Notes: generated from the sequence alone by a model not told the origin. Counted from the first letter of the stretch, positions 1 through 9,258 are shown. The stretch is 64,000 bases of DNA from CAYLKK01 sp964412505 (GCA_964412505.1 CAYPOM010000002.1:42545-106544), one strand, 5' to 3'. Program-made: numbers and translations.

Positions 1-770
1 ATATTTAGATCGACAAATCCATATTCATTTATCTTGCTGTAATTTTTCAAAAATTCAACAGCTTTTGTTTCTATAGAATTTCGTTCTACTCCACGCAATC
101 TGATTTCATCAAACATAGCTTGTTTTTGGGCATGCCTTAAACTGCATATAAATTTTCTTTTTCTGACCCTTAAAAAATCTTCATTAGAATTCATCGGATC
201 TTCTACCCATGTTTCTCCAATACTATTTAGATGAGATTTTATAAACTGCTTTGTAAAAGGCAAGCAAGGACGGATTACTTTTATTTCATCAGAAATATTG
301 CGTGCTTCGCTCATACAAGCTAACCCAGGTAAATCACTTTTTTTCTCTTTCCTAATTAGGTATGTCTCTATTTGTTCATCAAGGTTGTGTCCTACTAGTA
401 AAATTTTTGATTTTAAAGTTGTGCATGCATCTGCTAGTAGTTCATATCTAGCTTTTCTCGCCATTTCTTCTATTTGTCCAGCAGGAATATCTCCATGTTC
501 CCAATTTTTGATAATATGACTCGTGCAATATTTCTCAGCTATTTTACCTACATTCAATGCTTCATCATACGACTCTTCTCTTAGATTGTGATCAACAGTG
601 ACAGCATACAAATCTTTACATTTTGCTTTGCACCATTCAGATGCAAACACCATCATGAATAATGAATCTGCTCCACCTGAAAATGCTACTACTAAATTTT
701 GCTCTGTTCCTGCATATTTTTCTAGAACTGAAAAAATGTGTTTTTTAGCTAAAAAAATATTACTTGTCAT
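1..770 (-). CDS. tilS: tRNA(Ile)-lysidine synthetase TilS (3' end outside window)
   Basis: Attaches lysine to C34 of the AUA-reading tRNA-Ile in an ATP-dependent reaction, so that AUA is read as Ile. Read on the minus strand from the ATG at 770; the frame stays open to the window edge, giving about 256 N-terminal residues. The PP-loop ATPase motif SGGADS lies near residues 32-37, followed by the family segments VDHNLREE and GHNLDEQIET. Its first 11 bases overlap the end of cpoB, indicating translational coupling. The order cpoB-tilS is the usual alphaproteobacterial arrangement downstream of tol-pal. The C-terminal tRNA-binding part cannot be judged. Confidence 0.93.
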   Translation of the reverse strand, partial: MTSNIFLAKKHIFSVLEKYAGTEQNLVVAFSGGADSLFMMVFASEWCKAKCKDLYAVTVDHNLREESYDEALNVGKIAEKYCTSHIIKNWEHGDIPAGQIEEMARKARYELLADACTTLKSKILLVGHNLDEQIETYLIRKEKKSDLPGLACMSEARNISDEIKVIRPCLPFTKQFIKSHLNSIGETWVEDPMNSNEDFLRVRKRKFICSLRHAQKQAMFDEIRLRGVERNSIETKAVEFLKNYSKINEYGFVDLN

Positions 771-1416
771 TATGTTTTAATTTTTTTAAAGCTTTTTCTG
801 CTTTATTAACAAAATCAGTTTTATCTGCGTAGTTATCTATTAGCCTTTTATACAAGCACTTTGCCGCATCTTTTTTACCAGGTATACCCTCTGATAGATT
901 CGCCGCGAAAAACAACGCTTCATGAGCCTTTGCTCCATTAGGCCTTTCTTTTACACATAGCAGGTAAGCTTTTACTGCCTTATTTTTATTTAGACTTAAT
1001 TCATAAGCTCGTCCCAAAAAGAAATAAGCTTGGCCTCTATATATATCTTCTTTATAGTCTAATAGAAATTGTTCTAATAGTGCAATTGCTTCTTTATACT
1101 TTTTTTGTTTTATGAGATTATCACATGAATCTATAATTTCTTTAGATGACTGTACGTTTTTTTTCTCTATTTCAAATTTAGATTTTTCTTCAAGTTTGAT
1201 CTTCTCTTCTTCATACCTATGCATCTGCTGTTCTAAATATTCTATTCTAGCAATATTTTTTTTTATACATGATTCTGCAGATTCTAATTTCCCATGAATT
1301 TCTTTAATTGTTTCTTCTAAATCATTAAGTCTATCTATAAGTTCATTGCTATTTAACGCGAAACTATAGAAACAAAAACAACATGACAAAGCTACAAAAC
1401 ACTTTCTATAAATCAT
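760..1416 (-). CDS. cpoB: Cell division coordinator CpoB (YbgF), Tol-Pal associated
   Basis: Periplasmic protein that links the Tol-Pal system to peptidoglycan synthesis during constriction. The 218-residue product has a signal peptide (hydrophobic to about residue 20), then a coiled coil rich in Glu/Lys (about residues 25-85), which is the trimerising region in the family. TPR repeats fill the C-terminal half (segments such as GQAYFFLGRAYEL and AKAHEALFFAANL). Length is slightly below the E. coli protein. The gene runs into tilS with an 11-base overlap. tol-pal genes are not in the window, since SH3-protein and MFS genes precede it. Confidence 0.85.
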   Translation of the reverse strand: MIYRKCFVALSCCFCFYSFALNSNELIDRLNDLEETIKEIHGKLESAESCIKKNIARIEYLEQQMHRYEEEKIKLEEKSKFEIEKKNVQSSKEIIDSCDNLIKQKKYKEAIALLEQFLLDYKEDIYRGQAYFFLGRAYELSLNKNKAVKAYLLCVKERPNGAKAHEALFFAANLSEGIPGKKDAAKCLYKRLIDNYADKTDFVNKAEKALKKLKHNDK

Positions 1417-1431
1417 ACGACCTCATAGTAT

Positions 1432-1950
1432 TTATTCACAACTTACACCACATACATCTGCTCTGCGCACCCAACCTTTTAATCCATTAATCTGAATTTT
1501 TACGAAATCTTTATTAGTATTGTTTATCACAATTCCTACAACGCCCTTTTCTAATCTAGCGATTTTTACAGACGAATTCTTCGGTGATTTATATAGAACA
1601 GAATAATTCTTTAGCACAAAAATAGATTTTCTTTTCGATAGTAAACGTTTGTGCACCCAACTTTTTGAGCTTTCATGATCTTGGATTCTGTACCAATCGT
1701 TATATTTTGTTATTACCTTTACTGGTAGATACTTTCGTTTATATACATATACGACAGGATACTCTTCTCCAGGTCCTATCCTTGCATTAACTATGTGCGA
1801 ACCCAAGCTAATTTCTGAGTTTTCATCTATTAAAGCTGTGTCTGAAAAGCAACAGCACACAGTTGTCAAAAATAAAAAAGCTGTAATTAAACGAAAAACA
1901 CACATTATCAAACGCAAAAAAAACAGTGTCACTATATCACAAATGGACAT
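1432..1950 (-). CDS. Secreted SH3-domain protein
   Basis: Predicted exported protein with a bacterial SH3-type fold, of the kind that binds cell-wall or peptide ligands; the exact role is unknown. After a hydrophobic N-terminus come two SH3-like segments: a first with NARIGPGEEYPVVYVYKRK and WYRIQDHESSKSWVHK, and a second ending in the repeated pattern KGWVRRADVCG. Alphaproteobacteria commonly carry such a protein. An internal ATG at 1905 would give a more typical signal peptide (MCVFRLITAF...) and may be the real start; neither start has a clear ribosome binding site. It ends 15 bases before cpoB and may be cotranscribed with it. Confidence 0.7.
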   Translation of the reverse strand: MSICDIVTLFFLRLIMCVFRLITAFLFLTTVCCCFSDTALIDENSEISLGSHIVNARIGPGEEYPVVYVYKRKYLPVKVITKYNDWYRIQDHESSKSWVHKRLLSKRKSIFVLKNYSVLYKSPKNSSVKIARLEKGVVGIVINNTNKDFVKIQINGLKGWVRRADVCGVSCE

Positions 1951-2101
1951 ATTATAACTACCGGTTTATTACAAAAATATTAATTCTGCAGATTAAAAAA
2001 AGAAGTCAAATGGAGTAATTGCTAGGAAAGTTGAGAGATTTGGTGTTATTGATATATTATTCAAATTTTTTTAAAGGATCACTTTACTATGAGAGTAATA
2101 T

Positions 2102-2286
2102 ATTAAAAAGAGTAGAAAGTACAGCTATTTATCAATAGAATAACGGTGCATGATAGATGCGTTTTGTGTGATTGGAATGTCTATTTATAGAATAGCAGAA
2201 CATTTGAAGCACACTAAATCAACTGTTTCAGAAGAAATCATTTTGGTTATTGCTTTAATGTGCAATATATAAGAGAAACAAATGCT
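2102..2286 (+). pseudogene. Remnant of an IS30-type transposase N-terminus
   Basis: This gene-free stretch, read in frame from 2102, gives KYSYLSIE, a TAA stop at 2141-2143, then RCMIDAFCVIGMSIYRIAEH and LKHTKSTVSEEI. This matches the helix-turn-helix start of IS30 transposases (pattern Y.HLSxEER..I..l...GmS...IA..L.rs.STvSrEI). After 2240 the similarity continues in another frame as GYCFNVQYIRETN, corresponding to the family's GYR...A segment. So it has one nonsense codon and one frameshift, and the rest of the transposase is absent: the MFS gene on the other strand begins at 2287. Bases 1951-2101 hold nothing I can name. Homology is judged by eye. Confidence 0.6.
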
Positions 2287-3492
2287 TCAGTTTACTTTCT
2301 TGTTTTTTATGATAATAAAGCTATATAAAAGCATACAAGAAATAGCACAACACAATGTAGATACCCCATATGACATACATATTCCGTATTTTTCGGATAC
2401 GACACCAGAGATATAACTTGCAATCATCCCAGCAATACCACTTACAAGATTTAACAGCCCTATCGCACTTCCAAGAATTTTCTTATCTACCATATCAGAA
2501 ATACATGCTACAGAAACAATTTGTGAAGAAGCCCTTTGGATGCCCCAAAAAAACACGCCTACAACACCAAAGATTGCAACTCCGCTCCAAAAACAAGTGG
2601 TTGAAATACATAATGCTAAAAATGAAATTAAAAGCACCTTCTCTCTTCCTAACTTATCTGATAAAAACCCTGCTGGATAAGATACAAAGACAGACACAAG
2701 ATTAAAAAATCCTATAGCACCAGAACAAAACCATTGAGGCAATCCACTATCTTTTAAATTCAGTAAAAGGTAGCATTCAGGGGCTCTAGCAAGCATAAAG
2801 AAAAACATAATTCCTAGGAAGGACCAAAATCTTGAATTTAAATTTAAAAGAAATTTTATATTAAAAGTTGACTTAGATGAAGTATAAGCCGGTTCTTCTT
2901 TAATATACGCTGCAGCTATATAAACTGCTAAAAAAGCTGGAATTGTCGTGAAAAGCAAAAGAGACTTTATGTATTCGCTACTATCACCATAAAACCATGT
3001 TGCGCCCATAACAATAAATGGTCCCATGACGCACCCTATTGTTTTAAAAGTCATAGTCAAGCCTATATTCGCCCCTTTTTCTCCTTCTGTAGAACTCAAT
3101 GCTACATATTGATCTCTAGGAGTTGCACTAAGCCCATTACCTAACCTATCTGATATTTTAGATGCAATAACAAGTCCTGGGCCACTCGCAAAAAGCAATA
3201 ATGGTTTAGCTAAAAATGAGCAAAATGTTCCAACGATATACATTGGCTTACAGCGTCCCATTTTGTCACAGACAAAACCAGCAAATAATCTAGAAAACTG
3301 AGACAAAGATTCTGTCACAGCTTCGATCATTCCTATTGTTTTTATATTAATTCCTAAAACATCATGTAAAAAAAATGGAGTAATAGAAAAAGCTGCCGTT
3401 GTTGAAATCGCAACTAACAATGTAGATACGCCAACAGCTAAAATGCCAGATTTAATAGATCGAAATGCGGCTAAGAAAAGAGGCAATGACAT
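2287..3492 (-). CDS. Major facilitator superfamily transporter
   Basis: Inner-membrane secondary transporter with 401 residues and about 12 hydrophobic segments, the normal MFS size. The inter-helix 2-3 motif is visible as FAGFVCDKMGRCKPMYIVG and its repeat in the second half as PAGFLSDKLGREKVLL, both variants of the GxxxDrxGrr signature. The substrate cannot be read from the sequence. The start codon directly abuts the stop codon of the upstream BON lipoprotein gene (3493), so the two are surely cotranscribed. Its 3' end meets a decayed IS30 fragment. Confidence 0.8.
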   Translation of the reverse strand: MSLPLFLAAFRSIKSGILAVGVSTLLVAISTTAAFSITPFFLHDVLGINIKTIGMIEAVTESLSQFSRLFAGFVCDKMGRCKPMYIVGTFCSFLAKPLLLFASGPGLVIASKISDRLGNGLSATPRDQYVALSSTEGEKGANIGLTMTFKTIGCVMGPFIVMGATWFYGDSSEYIKSLLLFTTIPAFLAVYIAAAYIKEEPAYTSSKSTFNIKFLLNLNSRFWSFLGIMFFFMLARAPECYLLLNLKDSGLPQWFCSGAIGFFNLVSVFVSYPAGFLSDKLGREKVLLISFLALCISTTCFWSGVAIFGVVGVFFWGIQRASSQIVSVACISDMVDKKILGSAIGLLNLVSGIAGMIASYISGVVSEKYGICMSYGVSTLCCAISCMLLYSFIIIKNKKVN

Positions 3493-4104
3493 TTAATTCG
3501 CAGATCCACGTGGATTATACTCAATTAATTCTATATAAGACACAACTTTTTTTACGCATGATGTAGACCTAGCTATATTCACAACAGCATTTAACTCTAA
3601 TTGCGTTTCTGCGGTACCTAAAATGTACACTATACCATTATATGTTGTTATGTTGAAATTTAAACAATGTATATTACCATCGACAGCCATCGCAGATTTC
3701 ACCCTAGAAGTTATCCACGAATCTTTTGCAGCAGTGTCAGTAGACTGCGTATGCCCAATTTTTATAGCGTCTATTACTTCTACTACTTTAGAAATATCTT
3801 TCGCTATTGCGACACATTCTGCCGCTTGAGAGCTATCATCGACAAAACCTACTAGAAGAACTCTAGCATGTTTTACAACTATTTCAACCTTACCTGAGAG
3901 TTTTTTACTCTGAAACTTATTGTTGATTTGCAATTTTATCCAATTATCCAAAACACTTCCAGAAACTCCTTCTCTGTTTCTCATTGAAACACTCGCTATA
4001 CCAGCTCCTCCACAAATAATTAAAGGGGCACAAGAAGTAAATAACAAACAGAATAGTACTATTAAACACGCACTATACAGAACTTTCTTTAAACACACAA
4101 ACAT
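3493..4104 (-). CDS. BON-domain lipoprotein
   Basis: Putative outer-membrane or periplasmic lipoprotein with two BON domains, a fold thought to bind phospholipid (as in OsmY/DolP). I chose the ATG at 4104: it gives a clean signal peptide ending in the lipobox LFTSC, whereas the longer open frame (to 4251) would put an unlikely 49-residue extension before it. BON repeats cover roughly the middle (KLSGKVEIVVKHARVLLVGF) and the C-terminal half (NFNITTYNGIVYILGTAET). Similar two-BON lipoproteins are common in alphaproteobacteria. It is followed without a gap by the MFS gene. Confidence 0.75.
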   Translation of the reverse strand: MFVCLKKVLYSACLIVLFCLLFTSCAPLIICGGAGIASVSMRNREGVSGSVLDNWIKLQINNKFQSKKLSGKVEIVVKHARVLLVGFVDDSSQAAECVAIAKDISKVVEVIDAIKIGHTQSTDTAAKDSWITSRVKSAMAVDGNIHCLNFNITTYNGIVYILGTAETQLELNAVVNIARSTSCVKKVVSYIELIEYNPRGSAN

Positions 4105-4222
4105 CGAACTTCGAACCAAAACACGCTTAATTGTATTACAAAATATCAATAAAAACAAAGCATATAAGTCAATCCAGCAGCTTAAAAAAATATGAAAGTC
4201 TATAAGTTCAAACTTAAGAACA

Positions 4223-4251
4223 TTGACTGATATATGTTTGCAATGTATCAT
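4223..4251 (+). promoter_or_regulatory. Sigma-70 type promoter for the DedA gene
   Basis: TTGACT at 4223-4228, a 17-base spacer, then TATCAT at 4246-4251. The spacing is ideal and both hexamers are close to consensus. Transcription would begin near 4258, only about 8 bases before the GTG start at 4266, so the leader would be too short for a normal ribosome binding site. Confidence 0.5.
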
Positions 4252-4265
4252 AGTTATATACTTTT

Positions 4266-4841
4266 GTGAGCTTTAAATTGGATTCTGTTCAAAATATTAT
4301 TGCAACTTATGGGTACTATGCAGTATTTTTCTTTGCGTGTATAGAGGGAGAAGTAGCACTACTAACAGCAGGCTTCTTGTGTAAATATGGATATTTGTCT
4401 TTACCTTATGTCATATTAACAGCTTTTCTCGGAACAGTTATATTCGAACAGTTTGTATATTCTACAGGAAGAGTATATGGAAAAAAAATTGTAAAAGGAT
4501 TCCCCAGATTTGAAGATAAAGTTAGGCGCGCAATGGCGTTTCTGAGAAAGTATAATACTACTTTTATTCTTATGTACAGATTCATATACGGTATTAGAAA
4601 TATTAGCCCATTAGTAATCGGTATGGCACGTGTTCCAAAATGGAAATATCTAATTTTAAATATTTCAGCATCTGCTATATGGGCATGTTCAATTGCTCCT
4701 CTAGGATATTTATTTGCAAACATCCTAGAAGAAACGTCATCAGGAATGCAGATATTTCAAAAGCTATTGTTTGTCATTTTCTTTGGTACGACACTATCGT
4801 TTATAGCAGCTTATTATCTAAGACAAAGAAACAAAAAGTAG
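4266..4841 (+). CDS. DedA family membrane protein
   Basis: Polytopic inner-membrane protein of the DedA/SNARE-associated family. Members act in membrane-potential maintenance, and several are undecaprenyl-phosphate or phospholipid translocases. The 191 residues include the early acidic motif FACIEGE, the re-entrant G-rich segment, and the family signature RFIYGIRNISP near residue 100 with its two conserved Arg and Gly. The GTG start at 4266 has no visible ribosome binding site and sits directly behind a promoter. It converges with the large secreted gene on the other strand (8-base gap). Confidence 0.85.
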   Translation: MSFKLDSVQNIIATYGYYAVFFFACIEGEVALLTAGFLCKYGYLSLPYVILTAFLGTVIFEQFVYSTGRVYGKKIVKGFPRFEDKVRRAMAFLRKYNTTFILMYRFIYGIRNISPLVIGMARVPKWKYLILNISASAIWACSIAPLGYLFANILEETSSGMQIFQKLLFVIFFGTTLSFIAAYYLRQRNKK

Positions 4842-4849
4842 CTCTCTAC

Positions 4850-6715
4850 CTACCAAAACAAATCTACAGTACGATCATAACGCAGCATGAGGTCTATTTG
4901 GAATGCAGCCCCACTTAAATACCGCTCAAGCCAATTAAGATATCTCTCATCATTAGCTTCCTCCATGGATGTCTTGTCAATTAGTGTTTGATCGTCGAGT
5001 GGTATTATATGGCACCACTTGCCGTACTGATAATATTTATCAAAATACTTAGTATAGATACAACGCCTAGCTTTAAATATAAAATCTTTCTGTTCCATAG
5101 AGATGAATTTACTAACATCAATGTCTTTAAAATTGTTTAGATCATAGTGAGCATCCAATAAGCGTAGTGATGATAGGTAAGATGCATACTTGATAATTAT
5201 GTCTAATCTAGCCTTAAATACAGTATTAAATGTATACGGATCATTTCTGATTAATTTAGCTATTGACTGTATATCAGAAAAAGAACTATGCAAGGATCCT
5301 ACAAAAAAGCAAAGACATGATGCTGTTTCACGAATTTTTTTAAATCTACCTTTAAGCTCATCGATGAAATTTTCTGCTAATTTATTAGTTTTATTTACAT
5401 ATAAAACATCAAGCTGCCTAATTCGAGTTTTCATTGAATTTTCTATTGCGCTCAATTCTTTCTTGCTATCTTCAAGATATGTGTTAAGAAGTTCATACAT
5501 GACTATATCGTTAGTGCAATAATCTTTCTTAGATTCCCTTCTGTTTGTAAAGATATTAAACGCATTTTTCTGCGATAAAAAAAATTCACCTGGTTCATTT
5601 TCCTGTATAGATGCTCCAGTATATTTGTTTTTTAAAACCATCAGTCCATTTTCAAGATTATGCCGATCTTTTATTCGTTCATCCCTAACGAAAGAATCAA
5701 ACTCATGCCCAAGTAATGAAATCACAGTCCATTGCGGCAATTGAGAATAAGCTAACCATATACTATAAAGATACGAGCTCCGCTTAACATTCTTAGCTAA
5801 TGGGTAATATTTCGCATGTTTGCTTGCATAAGAAGACGCTATTGATCCAAACATCGCGACTAAAAATCTTTGAGCATTTGTCATAGCAGAATTTGACGTG
5901 ATCCATGGTACTTGAGTAAAAACTAAATCATACCCATCCTTATTAACTCCTTGAATAATTGATTTTTCACATATATTATTGTTCCCAAGAGCTGCAAATA
6001 GCCAAATAAATGTCTGCAAAAAGTCACATCCCCAAAATCCACAATGATACGTATAACGCAGTGCAAAACAAATATAACCCTTTATATCATCACTTAAACC
6101 AAAATTACAAAACGCTTCATTGCTAATTCTAGAATCTAGTGCTCTTTCTGAACTTTTATCATACGCAATTTTTCCTATCTTCCTTATATTTTTTTTTATT
6201 ATCTGTAAAACGCTTTCATCACTTGGGTATAAACCTCTTACAGAACATACATCATAGCAAAATTGCGCACTAGTCTGTGGGCACATTACACATAATCCTG
6301 ATGCGTATACACCACACGACAAAGCATTCCGTATATCTAGATTGAAATCATCATAATCTTGAACTCCAAACTTATAAAATGGTTTATAATCGTATATTGT
6401 AAAACTACAATGCTGTATGTCTGTTTTCATTAATTTACTGTATTCTTCAATTAAACGCTGATCTTCTGTCGAGGCTGTGTTAAAATGTATAGGACAATCT
6501 TTCTCTTGCGAGCTTTCTACTAACTCAATTTCTTGTTTCACTCTTGTTAGTGCCTTCGCTAAATCTTGTCCGATTAATTTACTTACTTCTTTTTCAAAGG
6601 CTTGTGCATAAATTCTATTTCCAGATGCATAATTACTTACTTTTTTACTAGACTGCATAGGAAACGCGCAATCGTATGCTAACAAACATGCGCATAAAAA
6701 ATACTTTTTAATCAT
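4850..6715 (-). CDS. Large cysteine-rich secreted protein, unknown function
   Basis: I do not recognise this 621-residue protein. It starts with a signal peptide (MIKKYFLCACLLAYDCAFPM). The mature part is unusually rich in Cys for this genome, clustered around residues 135-160 (SCGVYASGLCVMCPQ, FCYDVC) and 215-245 (ICFALRYTYHCGFWGCD), so disulfides in the periplasm or outside are likely. Around residues 425-490 there is a charged, coiled-coil-like region (YLEDSKKELSAIENSMKTRI). The C-terminus ends in Trp. It is transcribed alone, facing the DedA gene. A surface or host-directed role is possible but unsupported. Confidence 0.7.
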   Translation of the reverse strand: MIKKYFLCACLLAYDCAFPMQSSKKVSNYASGNRIYAQAFEKEVSKLIGQDLAKALTRVKQEIELVESSQEKDCPIHFNTASTEDQRLIEEYSKLMKTDIQHCSFTIYDYKPFYKFGVQDYDDFNLDIRNALSCGVYASGLCVMCPQTSAQFCYDVCSVRGLYPSDESVLQIIKKNIRKIGKIAYDKSSERALDSRISNEAFCNFGLSDDIKGYICFALRYTYHCGFWGCDFLQTFIWLFAALGNNNICEKSIIQGVNKDGYDLVFTQVPWITSNSAMTNAQRFLVAMFGSIASSYASKHAKYYPLAKNVKRSSYLYSIWLAYSQLPQWTVISLLGHEFDSFVRDERIKDRHNLENGLMVLKNKYTGASIQENEPGEFFLSQKNAFNIFTNRRESKKDYCTNDIVMYELLNTYLEDSKKELSAIENSMKTRIRQLDVLYVNKTNKLAENFIDELKGRFKKIRETASCLCFFVGSLHSSFSDIQSIAKLIRNDPYTFNTVFKARLDIIIKYASYLSSLRLLDAHYDLNNFKDIDVSKFISMEQKDFIFKARRCIYTKYFDKYYQYGKWCHIIPLDDQTLIDKTSMEEANDERYLNWLERYLSGAAFQIDLMLRYDRTVDLFW

Positions 6716-6901
6716 AACAAAAAACCAAAAATAATTTCATTATCTCGGGATTAATGCATTCTTAATATCTTTATAGAAAAAATTGATGAAAATTACATTG
6801 AACTGTTTTGTTTCTTACATTGCATTATCCATTAAATGCTAGTTGTTTTAAATAAAAATATGGATATATAAAGTAAAAAAATACAAATTTTCTTGATTAT
6901 T

Positions 6902-8404
6902 TTATTGAATTTGTTTGAAAGATATAGCTTCAGCAATATAGTCTTTGGAAATACTTTCACTATTACTTAAATCTGCTATAGTTCTTGCCACTTTAAGTGT
7001 TTTATAAAATCCACGAGCTGATATGTTAAATTTATGAGAAAAGTCTAGCAAAAAATTTCTAGCATCGGTTGTAAGCCCATTCTCAAGATCATTACCTTTT
7101 GCTTCGGCATTAGTAAAAATTTCGCATTTTTTATATCGTTCCGCTTGAATATCTCTTGCCGTGATAACTCGTTTTCTAATTATTTCTGAAGTTTCATCGT
7201 TTTGCCCTGAATTGTACTGTAAATCGAAAAAAGATATTTGTTCTGTAAAAATCTGCAAATCAAATCTATCTAAAAGAGGGCCAGAAATTCTCTGCATATA
7301 TTCTCGTCCACAATTATGCGTATTTTTACATTCTTTTCCATTTATTCCGAGAAAACCACACTTACAAGGATTCATTGCTGCAATTAATTGTATCCTAGCA
7401 GGATATGATACATGGTTATTAGCCCTAGCTATACTTATATATCCAGTTTCTAATGGCTGTCTTAAAGCTTCTAGAGCAGCTCTAGAAAACTCTGGAAGTT
7501 CATCTAGAAACAAAACGCCTCTATGAGCTAATGATATTTCTCCAGGTTGAGCTTTAATGCCTCCACCCACTAATGCTGCCAATGACGCAGAGTGGTGAGG
7601 AGCTCTGTATGGCCTTTTGGTAATTAAACCATTTTCTGGAGTTTGATTAATCAAACTGTATATCATAGTTACTTCTAAAGATTCTTCTGGGCTTAACGGA
7701 GGGAGAATACTATTTAATCGAGATGCCAACATTGATTTACCAACGCCTGGAGATCCAGACATTAACATATTATGCCCACCTGCAGCTGCGATTTCTAAGC
7801 ATCTTTTTGCTAAACCTTGCCCTTTTACGTCGCTTAAGCATTCATTCCCATAATGCTCTAAATCGCCAGCAATAAGTTCAGGGATTTCTATTGTTTGCCT
7901 CCCATTCAAATAGTTTATTAGGCACATTAAATTATCTGCTGGGATTACAGCGTTATGCCCAACCCACAAAGCTTCGTTAACTACACTTTTAGGACAAATT
8001 AATCCATACCCTAGTGACTTTGCACAAACAGCTGCAGGTAAAACTCCTGAGACAGGTTTTAAACAACCGTCTAGCGCAAGTTCCCCTAAGGCGACATAAG
8101 TATCTATGCTATTTTGTTCGATTATTCCCATTGAGCATAGCAAGGCTAGTACTATTGGTAAATCGTAATGTCCTCCATCCTTTTGAACGTCAGCTGGAGA
8201 TAAATTCACTGTAATTCTTTTTGCTGGGAAACTAATACCTAATGAATATAGACAGGCTCTAATTCTTTCTCTAGATTCTGCTACAGACTTGTTTGGTAAT
8301 CCTACTATATTAAATGCAGGCAGACCGTTAAACATTTGTACTTGCACATCTATTGGGACTGCGTCAACCCCATAAAATGCAACAGTAGTTATTCTTGAGT
8401 TCAC
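6902..8404 (-). CDS. comM: YifB/ComM family AAA+ ATPase
   Basis: Homologue of ComM, a hexameric helicase that promotes branch migration during natural transformation; the older label is Mg chelatase-like. The N-terminal domain (TVAFYGVDAVPIDVQVQ...GLPNKSVAESRERIRA) is the Lon-like fold of the family. Walker A is GSPGVGKSM, Walker B is LFLDELPEF. A Cys-rich insertion (MNPCKCGFLG, CKNTHNCGREY) and C-terminal helical domain (SARGFYKTLKVARTIADL) follow. I prefer the GTG at 8404, preceded by AGGT at a suitable distance and matching the family N-terminus; the open frame extends to 8470. Whether this organism takes up DNA is not shown. Confidence 0.9.
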   Translation of the reverse strand: MNSRITTVAFYGVDAVPIDVQVQMFNGLPAFNIVGLPNKSVAESRERIRACLYSLGISFPAKRITVNLSPADVQKDGGHYDLPIVLALLCSMGIIEQNSIDTYVALGELALDGCLKPVSGVLPAAVCAKSLGYGLICPKSVVNEALWVGHNAVIPADNLMCLINYLNGRQTIEIPELIAGDLEHYGNECLSDVKGQGLAKRCLEIAAAGGHNMLMSGSPGVGKSMLASRLNSILPPLSPEESLEVTMIYSLINQTPENGLITKRPYRAPHHSASLAALVGGGIKAQPGEISLAHRGVLFLDELPEFSRAALEALRQPLETGYISIARANNHVSYPARIQLIAAMNPCKCGFLGINGKECKNTHNCGREYMQRISGPLLDRFDLQIFTEQISFFDLQYNSGQNDETSEIIRKRVITARDIQAERYKKCEIFTNAEAKGNDLENGLTTDARNFLLDFSHKFNISARGFYKTLKVARTIADLSNSESISKDYIAEAISFKQIQ

Positions 8405-8485
8405 TTGTTTACCTATATGTTCCACTCTGCTAACAAATGTTAGCTGCAAAAGGTAAAAATTTGGTTGCATTGTGCATTGCTAATT

Positions 8486-8514
8486 TTGCAGAAACATCAA
8501 ATAAATGTTAGAAT
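8486..8514 (+). promoter_or_regulatory. Sigma-70 type promoter for the Bax1-uppP-lon operon
   Basis: TTGCAG at 8486-8491, a 17-base spacer, then TAGAAT at 8509-8514. The distance to the ATG at 8542 leaves a leader of about 20 bases containing GGGGTG as ribosome binding site. No heat-shock type promoter was noticed despite lon being in the operon. Confidence 0.5.
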
Positions 8515-8541
8515 TGATTTGATTACTTTTTGGGGTGTTTT

Positions 8542-9258
8542 ATGTCACGAAATTCTAGTCCTTTTTACAAAGCTGTTTCAGATAATGCTGCCGCTATCGA
8601 TAGTGGTTTAAGGGCGTTCATGCTTAAAGTTTTCAATTATATGGGATTTGGGCTTGCAATTACTGGTGCTGTTGCATTTTTGATATCAACATCTCCAGAA
8701 CTGTTATCTGTCATGTTATCAACACAAATGTACATATTACTATTTTTAGCGCAAATAGGGATTTGTTTTTATGTAAGTTTCAGGATAAACAGAATCAAAG
8801 CATCCACAGCACAATCATTGTTTTGGACTTTCGCAGTTCTGATGGGAGCATCATTATCATCTATATTTGTGATTTATACAGGTGAAAGTATAGCAAGTAC
8901 ATTTTTTATAACATCATCCATGTTCTTATCAATGAGTTTATATGGTTATACAACTGGTAAAGATTTATCAAAATTAGGTTCTATTTTACTGATGGGAGTT
9001 ATAGGTTTGATTGTTGCTAGTGTAGTTAATTTGTTTATGCAAAATTCAGCATTTTCATTGATTATATCAGGATTAGGTGTGCTCATATTCACAGGTTTAA
9101 CAGCATATGATGTCCAAAAAATTAAGGCTTTTTATTTCTCAGGAGATGATATAGAAATTTCGAGCAAAAAAGCGATAATTGGAGCGCTAAATTTGTATCT
9201 TGATTTTATAAATTTGTTTATATACATATTACGCTTTGTAGGTATGAGAAGAGATTAA
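8542..9258 (+). CDS. Bax inhibitor-1/YccA family membrane protein
   Basis: Seven-helix inner-membrane protein of the BI-1 (UPF0005) family. Bacterial members such as YccA modulate FtsH proteolysis or act as calcium leak channels; the role here is not known. The family C-terminal signature is visible: FTGLTAYDVQKIK followed by the acidic segment and GALNLYLDFINLFIYILR, ending shortly after. I chose the ATG at 8542, preceded by GGGGTG, over the in-frame TTG at 8530. uppP starts 6 bases after the stop, so these genes form one operon with lon. Confidence 0.88.
   Translation: MSRNSSPFYKAVSDNAAAIDSGLRAFMLKVFNYMGFGLAITGAVAFLISTSPELLSVMLSTQMYILLFLAQIGICFYVSFRINRIKASTAQSLFWTFAVLMGASLSSIFVIYTGESIASTFFITSSMFLSMSLYGYTTGKDLSKLGSILLMGVIGLIVASVVNLFMQNSAFSLIISGLGVLIFTGLTAYDVQKIKAFYFSGDDIEISSKKAIIGALNLYLDFINLFIYILRFVGMRRD

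Noticed and set aside
2089..2106. ATG at 2089 as the start of the IS30 remnant
   Set aside because: It is in another reading frame and meets a stop after five codons.
4850..6715. Large secreted protein as a conjugation protein of TraH type
   Set aside because: Cys-rich and signal-bearing, but the conserved TraH glycine-rich and NAGSYAF-like motifs are absent, and no other transfer genes are nearby.
6902..8404. Magnesium chelatase subunit
   Set aside because: The N-terminal Lon-like domain and overall plan are those of YifB/ComM; no bacteriochlorophyll gene is present.
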